Source of the DNA: SABY01 sp964593705
GTDB lineage: Bacteria; Bacteroidota; Bacteroidia; Bacteroidales; 4484-276
Length of the DNA: 64,000 nucleotides
Direction of reading: 5' to 3'
Assembly: GCA_964593705.1 (NCBI GenBank)
Contig: CAZQIV010000004.1
Span: forward strand, 1 to 64,000
Shown one piece after another: positions 34,815-42,363 of the stretch. Under the pieces are notes generated by a model, which saw nothing but the letters and a program-made list of their open reading frames with translations, did no database searches and was not told where the DNA came from. Numbering within the stretch: position 1 is the stretch's first letter; each line of letters begins with the position of its first letter. Position numbers and translations under genes: made by a program.

Positions 34815-37800
34815 TTAAAAAATTATCAAATACACAATAATGATGTATGCAAGAATATGGGCAAGATATGTTTGGCCGTTGCCGGAATAGATTTTCCTAA
34901 AACTATCGGCAAAGGCATGGGAAGTGCTGTTTACACCATCCCAAAAGCGTGTAACTACCGGAGTAGTCAGAAATCCTAATGCCCTGTTGTAGGGGGAAAA
35001 CATATTGTGCGAAAAATGAGTGGTTTCGGGAGTAAATGGCCGTTCGCCGGAATAAACAATATTAAACTGTTTTACATTCTGAGCTTTGCGGCTCATTATC
35101 AAGAGCCAGGTGAGCAGCGTAACAAACATAACCCCGATCACCAGCATAATTTTGTATCCACTCCAGTAACCCAGGTTGGTTGAAGCGGTAACGTTTTCCC
35201 ATGTTAGCGGGTCGGTGGGGAAATACCCTGCCTGCGAAAGTAAGGCACCAATAGGTTGAAGTACCAGATCGGGGCGGGCCGAAAATATCATAATGCCAAC
35301 AATAAGAATAAACTGAGGTAAAATATACCAAATCGGAACTTCCTTTACCTTCCTGAACTTATCTTTGGGCTGACCCAAAAAGATGGAATAAATCAGCTTG
35401 AAACAATATAAGAATGCAATGGTTCCAGAGAAAAATACGATGCCCCCCTGAAAATACCAGCCTTTAGAGATAACTGCATTGTAAAAAAGCCATTTACCGG
35501 CGTAACCCGACAATGGAGGAATTCCGGCAAGGGTAATAATACCTATTAAAACGGCGATGAAACTCCAGGGCATACTTTTGATAAGGCCTCCCATTTCGTA
35601 CATGTTGTGGGTCTTCACACGCATAACCACTCCGCCAATAGCGAGGAACAGCAAGGTTTTAAACATGAAGTGGTTGATCGAATAAGTTAATCCTGTAAGC
35701 CAGCCAACATTGGTCATAAAGGCAAAAGCAAAAAGGATGTATCCCAGGTTTCCCACACTCGAATAAGCCAGCAACCTTTTCGCATCTTCCTGGAAAACAG
35801 CCATCAGGTTGCCCCCCAGGGCAGTTATTGCTCCCAGCCATCCTAAGGCATAAAGCAGGGGATGCCCTCCGGCATTTTCAGCACCCATTGCCAGAAATAA
35901 AACGATAAGCCCAAAAGCGCCTCCCTTTAGCAAAATACCGGAAACCATGGGTGAAACATCCGACTCTGCCTCGGCGTGTGCTCCGGGCAACCAGATGTGC
36001 AAACCCAGGGCAGCAGTTTTGGTAAGAAAACCTACAGCCAGCAAAGTGTAAGCCCATCCCGGAAAATGCGTTGTATTGAGCAGTGATAGCGAAATACCCG
36101 ACTGTCCGGCCACCGAAAGCGCAATGCCCATAAATATCAGGTAAGCGCCTCCAAGCGAAAACAACATATAATTATAAGCATGAACAAGGGATTTTTTGCC
36201 CCTGATGATGAGCACATACGAACCTAAGGTCATCAACTCCCAGGCAAAGAAAAACTGAAGCAAATTTTTAGCTTCCACCAACCCGATCAAACCGGCATAC
36301 ATCATAATGGCAAAAGGGAAAAACCCGGGGCGTTTGCCTTTTACCGAATATCCGGCAAATAAGGTGAGCAGGCCGCCAATAAGGAAAATGCCTGCAAAAA
36401 CCAGTCGCAGGGTATCGTCTTGTAGTGAAGGATAAAGTTGCCATGCGTAATATCCCATGCCAACAATGGCAATGGTATTTTTTATTCGGGCAGGCAAAAA
36501 ATCAAGAACAAAAAGCAATAGAATAAAATAAACGGGGATCAGATTAAGGCTTAACCCACCCGGAACAGCTCCGATGGCAAAATGACTGACACCAATAATT
36601 GCCAGCGCAAACACAGCCACAGGAATAAGTTTTTCGATTCCTAAATCAATTTTCTGGTCGGCTTCAATATCCAGCTTAATGGCAAATCCCAACCAACGGA
36701 AAAGATAAACCCCTTCGAACATCGATCCCAGGAGAATCGCAACGATCCATCCAAATTGCCCTTGCGAAGCCAAATCCATGACCAACTGCCATTTTCCAAA
36801 AAATGAGGGAAATGGAGGAAATCCTATCAAAGCGAAAGCAAAAAGACCGAAAGCGACTAACAGCAACGGCTTGGTTCGCAATACCGACCAGCTTCTGATG
36901 TTTTCTTTTCCAATCATACCCGATAACCAAAACAATCCTGCCTTAGCTAAAAAGTGACTGATAAACAAGCCAAAAAATACCATGCGAAGGTGGTTTCCCA
37001 AAAGATGGGAAAAACCGATAACTGCCACCATTAAACCTATCTGGCCTATTGATGAATATCCCAGCAGTCGGTTTGCATTTTGTTGGGCAATGCCCAGCAC
37101 ATTTGATCCTACAAAAGTTATCATCCCAATTAGGGCAACCACATTCATCCAGTCGTTTGTTCCGAAAGGCAACAATTTATAAAGCACGAAAAGTGAGGCC
37201 GTAGCCGTACCCGATGAAATCATGGCGCTTATTCCCGGATGGGCCGATTGATAAACATCAAGCCCCCAGCCATTAGCAGGAAAAGGTTTAAGCTCCAGCA
37301 GCACCGCAATAATTACAAGAAATACAGCCGTTGACAGTCCTTTGACAGCCCCGGTATTTTTGCTAATAAAATCATCGATGTTGAGTGTGCCTGCAAAATA
37401 ATAGATGAATCCAATTCCTAAAAGTAATACTGTTGAAATTACACTAACAGCAATTAAATATTTAAAACCTGCCGAAACCGAATCGATATTTTTCTTGAGA
37501 AAAATAAGGCCAATGATCGCAATGGAGGCAATTTCCAAAAATACAAACATGTTAAAAATATCGCGGGTCATAATAATAACATTCAACCCCATGATAAGTA
37601 CCAGGAAAAGCACAACGGCACTTGCACCAGCTTCTTTAAAGGTTTTATACAAATATAAAAATCCAAAAAATCCAAGGATATTTGTAGCTGAGGTCAGAAA
37701 TGCTTCTTCGATACCCATTTTCAGATTGATCGAAAAGGGTGGCAGCGCTCCTGCGGTATAAATGATAAATGGTTGCGTGGCATCGCCCATAAAATGGAGA

Positions 37801-37943
37801 AGCCAGCTAATAGAAACAACTGCCGGGAAAGCAAGTGTAATGAGTGCAACAAGCCGGGCAAAATCTGAACCGGGTTTTCTGAACAATCCCAGCAGGAATG
37901 CAACACTCAGCAGGACAGCAACGATATATACAGGATTTACCAT
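34815..37943 (-). CDS. Double MrpD/NuoM-type antiporter subunit, two modules fused (MbxH+MbxH'-like)
   Basis: This 1042-residue protein holds two complete antiporter-like modules. The first (about 1-490) has the TM5 glutamate in NMFVFLEIASIA, a lysine in LLELKPFPANGWG and one in FLAKAGLFWLSG. The second (about 495-960) has QFFFAWELMTLGS, FLTKTAALGLHIWLPGAHAE and NHFMFKTLLFLA. Both therefore keep the charged residues of the pump pathway. A tail of about 80 residues with one last helix follows. In Mbx operons the two modules are separate adjacent genes; here they are one polypeptide without any stop or frameshift. Two pumps per complex would mean a higher ion yield. Confidence 0.88.
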   Translation of the reverse strand: MVNPVYIVAVLLSVAFLLGLFRKPGSDFARLVALITLAFPAVVSISWLLHFMGDATQPFIIYTAGALPPFSINLKMGIEEAFLTSATNILGFFGFLYLYKTFKEAGASAVVLFLVLIMGLNVIIMTRDIFNMFVFLEIASIAIIGLIFLKKNIDSVSAGFKYLIAVSVISTVLLLGIGFIYYFAGTLNIDDFISKNTGAVKGLSTAVFLVIIAVLLELKPFPANGWGLDVYQSAHPGISAMISSGTATASLFVLYKLLPFGTNDWMNVVALIGMITFVGSNVLGIAQQNANRLLGYSSIGQIGLMVAVIGFSHLLGNHLRMVFFGLFISHFLAKAGLFWLSGMIGKENIRSWSVLRTKPLLLVAFGLFAFALIGFPPFPSFFGKWQLVMDLASQGQFGWIVAILLGSMFEGVYLFRWLGFAIKLDIEADQKIDLGIEKLIPVAVFALAIIGVSHFAIGAVPGGLSLNLIPVYFILLLFVLDFLPARIKNTIAIVGMGYYAWQLYPSLQDDTLRLVFAGIFLIGGLLTLFAGYSVKGKRPGFFPFAIMMYAGLIGLVEAKNLLQFFFAWELMTLGSYVLIIRGKKSLVHAYNYMLFSLGGAYLIFMGIALSVAGQSGISLSLLNTTHFPGWAYTLLAVGFLTKTAALGLHIWLPGAHAEAESDVSPMVSGILLKGGAFGLIVLFLAMGAENAGGHPLLYALGWLGAITALGGNLMAVFQEDAKRLLAYSSVGNLGYILFAFAFMTNVGWLTGLTYSINHFMFKTLLFLAIGGVVMRVKTHNMYEMGGLIKSMPWSFIAVLIGIITLAGIPPLSGYAGKWLFYNAVISKGWYFQGGIVFFSGTIAFLYCFKLIYSIFLGQPKDKFRKVKEVPIWYILPQFILIVGIMIFSARPDLVLQPIGALLSQAGYFPTDPLTWENVTASTNLGYWSGYKIMLVIGVMFVTLLTWLLIMSRKAQNVKQFNIVYSGERPFTPETTHFSHNMFSPYNRALGFLTTPVVTRFWDGVNSTSHAFADSFRKIYSGNGQTYLAHILAYIIIVYLIIF

Positions 37944-38308
37944 TTTAGCGATTTGTATTTATTGATATCATAAGTTCTATTTTCGGTGTACATGCGCAAA
38001 GCATAAGTAAGCATTAATGCGGTGATGCCCACGCCAATAACAATGGCTGTGAGTACAAGTGCCTGTGGTAATGGATCCACAATTTTTGTTGCGGCATCGG
38101 CTTTGTTAACAGCCCCATCGATAATTGGCGCTGTTTTATTTCGGATGTACCCGATACTCACCAAAATCAAGTGAACACTGGTATCGAGAATAGAAAAGCT
38201 GAGGATAATTTTAATTATATTTTTTTGAGAGATTATTCCCCACAAGCCGGCAAGAAAAAGCAGCAAGCCTGTTGCCATACTTATGTATTCGATATTTAAA
38301 TATTTCAT
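37937..38308 (-). CDS. MrpC/NuoK-like subunit (MbxG-like)
   Basis: This 123-residue protein has three membrane segments and the NuoK/MrpC pattern: GLLLFLAGLWGIISQKNIIKIILSF in pieces near 14-38, and DPLPQALVLTAIVIGVGITALML near 78-100. It is part of the membrane arm next to the antiporter modules. It overlaps its neighbours by 7 and 4 bases. Confidence 0.88.
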   Translation of the reverse strand: MKYLNIEYISMATGLLLFLAGLWGIISQKNIIKIILSFSILDTSVHLILVSIGYIRNKTAPIIDGAVNKADAATKIVDPLPQALVLTAIVIGVGITALMLTYALRMYTENRTYDINKYKSLKW

Positions 38309-39003
38309 TTTTCCTCTCCTTGTGTTTGATTGAGCACAATAATAATTTTAGAAAGTTCGGCACCTACCTTAAGGCCTATAAGGCTATAAATAATTGGGAT
38401 GGCTCCCGCGCTGAGCAGCTCGCCAAAAGTTCCGAGGGGCAGAATTTTATTATCAAGAAAGCCCGCGGCTAAAAAGATTCCAAGTACGCCAAGGATCACA
38501 AATCCGAAGCCCGAAAATGCTTCGGTAACTTTAAGGAGTGTATGGCTGATCCTGGGGCCAGATACCGACATGAGCCACAGAATTATGGCCGAAGCAAGCA
38601 CAGCCCCACCTTGAAATCCCCCTCCCGGAGTAAGGTGACCATTGATAAAAATATAAACTCCTACCAGAATGATGATGGGGAGTAACACATTGGTGGCGGT
38701 TTCGAGCAACTCGCTGGTAGCTTGTTCAGGTTTTCGGTTGGAGCTTTTTCCGGTCGAGAGCATAAAACCAATTATAGCAGCAGTAAGAAACAGGATGGTA
38801 ACCTCACCCAGGGTATCAAATCCACGGTAGGTAACAACAATAGCAGTTACCAGGTTGGCAGCGCCGGTTTCGGCAGCGCCATTTTTTGCATAATATTCTG
38901 CAGTCGAATTTAGTTTATCTGCGCCGTGGTATGCCGATAGTTCCTGAAAAAGAATCCATCCCATACCTGCAATTATCAAAATCAGAATACTATTTCGTAT
39001 CAT
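38305..39003 (-). CDS. MbhE-like domain fused to MrpB (MbxE/F-like)
   Basis: This 232-residue membrane protein has, in the N-terminal part (about 50-82: NLVTAIVVTYRGFDTLGEVT), the MbhE/MrpA C-terminal signature, and in the C-terminal part (about 105-225: FINGHLTPGGGFQGGAVLAS), the MrpB/MnhB signature. It has about seven membrane segments. These correspond to two small genes in other Mrp-like clusters. It overlaps both neighbours, so translation is probably coupled. Confidence 0.85.
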   Translation of the reverse strand: MIRNSILILIIAGMGWILFQELSAYHGADKLNSTAEYYAKNGAAETGAANLVTAIVVTYRGFDTLGEVTILFLTAAIIGFMLSTGKSSNRKPEQATSELLETATNVLLPIIILVGVYIFINGHLTPGGGFQGGAVLASAIILWLMSVSGPRISHTLLKVTEAFSGFGFVILGVLGIFLAAGFLDNKILPLGTFGELLSAGAIPIIYSLIGLKVGAELSKIIIVLNQTQGEEK

Positions 39004-39241
39004 CGGTTTGTCGGATTTTATTTAATACATAAAAGAAAATTACCACTGTGAGTGCGCTACCAATAGATGCTTCGGTGATGGCTACATCAGGAGCAGCGAG
39101 AAAAATATATACCACCGAAGCAAACAAGCTGATAATGCCGGAGGCGATAACCGCAACCTGCAGGTTCTTGTGATGGATTGCTGTGAATGCCATGACGAGC
39201 ATGATCAGCGACATTATAATTATGATTATCGAATAGAGCAT
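38990..39241 (-). CDS. MbhD-like subunit (DUF4040 type)
   Basis: The conserved part (AVIASGIISLFASVVYIFLA, then APDVAITEASIGSALTVVIF) matches the MbhD / MrpA-C DUF4040 domain, with three membrane segments. I chose the ATG at 39241 (83 residues) because it is 8 bases after the MrpG stop. An earlier ATG at 39277 (MKKMFHKLNKNY) overlapping MrpG is also possible. Confidence 0.8.
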   Translation of the reverse strand: MLYSIIIIIMSLIMLVMAFTAIHHKNLQVAVIASGIISLFASVVYIFLAAPDVAITEASIGSALTVVIFFYVLNKIRQTDDTK

Positions 39242-39248
39242 ATAATTT

Positions 39249-39593
39249 TTATTTAGCTTGTGAAACATTTTCTTCATCTTCGGCCAGCTTATCAATAGCA
39301 GTTCTTGATGAAAGTGGAACCTTTATAAAATGTGCTGCCCTGCCTAAAACATGCGATGAAACCGGATTGGAAATAAAAATAAAAATGATGAGCAAAGCAA
39401 TTTTCAACAACCAGTCGGGATGAATCAACCCTATGCCAAGCAAAGTGAGCATCGAGCCCAGCGTAGAGGCTTTTGTTCCGGCTTGTATCCGGTTGTAGAT
39501 GTCGGGCATACGCAACAATCCGATGCCTGCAAACAAAATAAACATAGCCCCGATCAGGGTAACGAATGCGCCAATAATTTCCAGAATTTCCAT
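39249..39593 (-). CDS. mrpG: MrpG-like subunit (MbxC-like)
   Basis: This 114-residue protein has three membrane segments and the MnhG/PhaG pattern: IGAFVTLIGAMFILFAGIGLLRMPDIYNRIQAGTKASTLGSM in consecutive pieces. It is a small subunit of the Mrp-type cation/proton module. The C-terminal 30 residues are acidic and soluble. It starts 1 base after the MrpF stop. Confidence 0.88.
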   Translation of the reverse strand: MEILEIIGAFVTLIGAMFILFAGIGLLRMPDIYNRIQAGTKASTLGSMLTLLGIGLIHPDWLLKIALLIIFIFISNPVSSHVLGRAAHFIKVPLSSRTAIDKLAEDEENVSQAK

Positions 39594-39594
39594 A

Positions 39595-39855
39595 TTACAA
39601 ACTTTTTGCTAAATATTTAGCTATTACTATCACACCAATAAAACTCAGTATGCCATAAACTATCGAAACATCGATATAAATTACCCTGCCAAAAAAGTGA
39701 GCCAGCATCACTATTAAACCGATAGAACTTACAGTGAGAACATCGAGGGCTACTACGCGATCGACTACAGTGCTGCCAAGCAAAAAACGCACAATCACCA
39801 ATAGAAAGGAAATAGCGATTATAACCAATGCGATGGAAAGAATAATATTAACCAT
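39595..39855 (-). CDS. mrpF: MrpF-like subunit (MbxB-like)
   Basis: With the start at 39855 the protein has 86 residues and three membrane segments, with the MnhF signature FLLGSTVVDRVVALDVLTV near 24-42 and FFGRVIYIDVSIVYGILSF near 52-70. The frame is open further upstream, but that part overlaps MrpE coding sequence and is hydrophilic, so the ATG overlapping the MrpE stop by 8 bases is preferred. Confidence 0.86.
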   Translation of the reverse strand: MVNIILSIALVIIAISFLLVIVRFLLGSTVVDRVVALDVLTVSSIGLIVMLAHFFGRVIYIDVSIVYGILSFIGVIVIAKYLAKSL

Positions 39856-40342
39856 AAAGAACCTCCAGGTATTTTTCAAATTTTCGAATAATGGACTGTG
39901 CATACTTTTCGGTATTATCACCATCAATATGTACGCAATGTATATAAAGGGTATTTTCTTTGATGTCGATGGTAAAAGTACCGGGGGTGAGCGTAATTGA
40001 ATTGGCAAGTATCAGTCGGGCCATCTTCGATTTTAATACCGTTTCAGCTTTGATAATCCCCGGATTGATGGGCAATGCCGGATTGAGCACACGCATGGCA
40101 ATGTCAACATTGGATTTCACAAGTTCCACAACAAAAACACCCAGGTAAACAAATGTGTAGTAGATCGACTTTGGATTGATATTAATATCATTAAAAATCG
40201 AACATTTCTTACAAATTGCAAAGGATAAGAGTAGCGAAACACCTGCTCCGATGAGTAGTGGTGCAATTTGAATTGTATTGTTCAGTACCATCCAAATGGC
40301 CATGAGCATTACAAATACAACAAAAATTCCCTTAAATTTCAT
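39848..40342 (-). CDS. mrpE: MrpE-like subunit (MbxA-like)
   Basis: This 164-residue protein has two or three N-terminal membrane segments and the MnhE pattern: ARLILANSITLTPGTFTIDI, followed by LYIHCVHIDGD. It is the first recognisable subunit of the respiratory operon, 13 bases after the Cys-rich hypothetical gene. In Mrp and Mbx clusters MrpE is likewise at the head of the membrane module. Confidence 0.86.
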   Translation of the reverse strand: MKFKGIFVVFVMLMAIWMVLNNTIQIAPLLIGAGVSLLLSFAICKKCSIFNDININPKSIYYTFVYLGVFVVELVKSNVDIAMRVLNPALPINPGIIKAETVLKSKMARLILANSITLTPGTFTIDIKENTLYIHCVHIDGDNTEKYAQSIIRKFEKYLEVLYG

Positions 40343-40355
40343 ATTTTACTTTTTT

Positions 40356-41006
40356 TTAAATCAGTACTTTTTCTTTGTTATAAAAATTCAGGATTTCTAT
40401 AAATTTCTCCCGGATTTCGATGAGCTGAACTTCCTGAAGTTTTTTTCCATAAATCCTGATAAAATCAATAAAATGGGGCTTTTCCATCCAATAGCCAATG
40501 GCTGCATCAAAATTCCGAAATACTTTTTTTGATTTCTGATAGGTAATGAGCTGCTCAAAAGTTTTCCAATCGAGGGTTTGAGGAATTTCGAGATAAAATA
40601 TGTCGGACGATAAGGCATTGCTGAAAACATTTTCACCCATAGGGTTGACCTCAAAAAACGACTTTAAATAGATATGACTGAGATAAGTGTTTATTTTTTT
40701 GTTCTGGTGAAAGTTAATTCCATGATTCACAAATAATGCTGCTATATCGTCCAAAGAATGGCCTTGCAAATCTTTTATCCTGATAGCCTTGCTGTATTTT
40801 CCAAGCAGCGAGATATGCGCAGGGCAGGTCTGAACACCGAATTTCTCATGGGCTTCAATACTAATTCTGCAAACAACATCCTGGTGGCAGCAAGCCAGGG
40901 TGGTAACCGGCAAATAGTACGACCTTTCTTTGCAGGTGTTGTCGGTAGGGTTATGTTCGGAGCAATAAAACCCCGGGAAAGGATCCTTTGATTCGAGCAC
41001 CAACAT
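40356..41006 (-). CDS. Cys-rich hypothetical protein at the head of the respiratory operon
   Basis: I recognise no family. From the ATG at 41006 the protein has 216 residues; the frame is also open to an ATG at 41189 (277 residues), which would leave only 25 bases between it and the divergent regulator. The N-terminal third has six cysteines (FYCSEHNPTDNTCKER, TLACCHQDVVC, VQTCPAHI), which could hold an Fe-S cluster or zinc. The rest is helical and soluble. It ends 13 bases before mrpE in the same direction and probably shares its transcript, so a role as maturation factor, electron carrier or sensor for the complex is possible. Confidence 0.6.
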   Translation of the reverse strand: MLVLESKDPFPGFYCSEHNPTDNTCKERSYYLPVTTLACCHQDVVCRISIEAHEKFGVQTCPAHISLLGKYSKAIRIKDLQGHSLDDIAALFVNHGINFHQNKKINTYLSHIYLKSFFEVNPMGENVFSNALSSDIFYLEIPQTLDWKTFEQLITYQKSKKVFRNFDAAIGYWMEKPHFIDFIRIYGKKLQEVQLIEIREKFIEILNFYNKEKVLI

Positions 41007-41214
41007 TTTGGAGACAGGTTCAAGGGAAGTATTTGATAATGTTTCCCTTTTTAAAATTGTACCGTATTTTGCCAATGTATGTTTCAATTGCTTAGTTTTG
41101 TAGAAATTTGTTGCAAAAGTGTAATTTGAATCTTTTGGTTTGATAAATAAAAAATGATTTGTCAACCGGAAAAAATTAAGATATCTCACTTTTTTTGATG
41201 TTTTATTTTGTAAA

Positions 41215-41913
41215 ATGCTGAATACGAATACAAAACTTAAATGTAGCCTGTGTACCTACAAGCAGCAATGCTATTTTAGTAGTTTAACCGAAACCGAATC
41301 TGATTTTTTATATCAAAACAAAACAGAAGTAGATTTTAAAGCTGGCCAAACCATCTATAAACAGGGTACTGTTTCGAAATATCTCATTTTTTTATTGAGT
41401 GGCATGGCTAAAGTTTTTATTGAAGGCGACAACAACAAAAATTACATTTTACAACTGGTTAAGCCTTTTCATTTTTTAGACTTCCCCGCCATTTTCGACA
41501 ACGATATGCTTTTCCGTTCTTCGGTGGCGGTAATGGATTCGCGTGCCTGCCTTGTTGATATCGATGCTTTTAAATCGTTGGTGCTTTCCGATAAAAAACA
41601 TTTCCCCCGCATCATCAGGCATTTCAACCAACTTCAGCAACAATACTCCACCAGGTTGATCAATGTATTGTATAAAAATATGGAGGCACGCATTGCCGAT
41701 GCGTTACTTTACCTGGTAAACGAAGTTTATTACAGCCGTGTTTTTACCCTGACCATTTCGCGAAAAGAGCTTGCCGAATTGGCCGGCCTGTCCAAGGAGA
41801 GTACCAGCCGTATTTTAAGCCAGTTAAAAGATGAAGAAGTTTTAAAAATTAAAGGAAAAGAAATTGAGGTACTCAATAAAAAATACCTTGAGCAACTTTC
41901 AAGAATTGGTTAA
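41215..41913 (+). CDS. Crp/Fnr-family regulator with N-terminal Cys cluster
   Basis: This 232-residue protein has a cyclic-nucleotide-binding-type beta-roll at about 30-140 and a helix-turn-helix at about 175-215 (LTISRKELAELAGLSKESTSRILS). Three cysteines at the N-terminus (C10, C13 and C19) resemble the Fe-S ligands of Fnr-like redox sensors of this phylum; a fourth could be C112 or so. It is divergent from the respiratory operon and just upstream of the Psr-like operon, so it is a good candidate for their regulator under anoxia or sulfur stress. Which ligand it senses is not visible. Confidence 0.82.
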   Translation: MLNTNTKLKCSLCTYKQQCYFSSLTETESDFLYQNKTEVDFKAGQTIYKQGTVSKYLIFLLSGMAKVFIEGDNNKNYILQLVKPFHFLDFPAIFDNDMLFRSSVAVMDSRACLVDIDAFKSLVLSDKKHFPRIIRHFNQLQQQYSTRLINVLYKNMEARIADALLYLVNEVYYSRVFTLTISRKELAELAGLSKESTSRILSQLKDEEVLKIKGKEIEVLNKKYLEQLSRIG

Positions 41914-42283
41914 CTCTTTCTGCAAATTTTACCAGCATTTCATTGAATACATTTTGAACTTGTTTTATGAATAGTAAAAGCCAATTTGGTTACATTCAGA
42001 TTACTGAAAAATACTTTCACCATATCTATTTTAAAGGTGGCTCTACTATCATTTTTGTTGAATTTTGTTTGTTAATTTAATTGCTGTTGATAATGAGACA
42101 ACAGTGGGCTGTGGGCTGCAGACTGTGAACTGAAAAATTGTTGAGCCTTTCCAATAATCATGATATCAAATTGTGGCCTTAATACACTGATACAAGCTGC
42201 AAAGAAAATCATGGTAATAAAAGGGCTCTCACCAAATCAATAAAAAAAATGACCTAAACCATTACTTTTGTTGAGCCAGAATC
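41914..42283. other. Intergenic region before the Psr-like operon
   Basis: There is no gene. Around 42100-42135 there is low-complexity GGGCTGTGGGCTGCAGACTG-type sequence like the GAAGACT words at 12.65 kb. The right end holds the candidate regulator site and promoter annotated separately. Confidence 0.5.
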
Positions 42284-42324
42284 ATTGTTAATAAATAAAC
42301 AATACCCATTAAATTATAATTTTG
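42284..42324 (+). promoter_or_regulatory. Promoter and Crp/Fnr-type operator of the Psr-like operon
   Basis: A near-palindrome ATTGTTAATAAATAAACAAT lies at 42284-42303 (8 of 10 base pairs match). It is followed by a -7 box TAATTTTG (TAnnTTTG) at 42317-42324. The centre of the palindrome would be near -37, where class II activators of the Crp/Fnr family bind, and no TTTG occurs at -33. This suggests an activator-dependent promoter. The regulator at 41215 or the one at 50415 is the obvious candidate. Confidence 0.5.
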
Positions 42325-42363
42325 CACATTAACATATAGAGATACTTACATACAACAAGATCG

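Noticed and set aside
39595..40008. Long version of MrpF starting at 40008
   Set aside because: The added 51 residues are out-of-frame MrpE coding sequence; the ATG at 39855 gives a normal MrpF.
28527..40342. A standard complex I (nuo) operon
   Set aside because: NuoE, F, G, J and L-type separate genes are missing, Mrp-type E, F, G, B and C subunits are present, and the order is that of Mbx.
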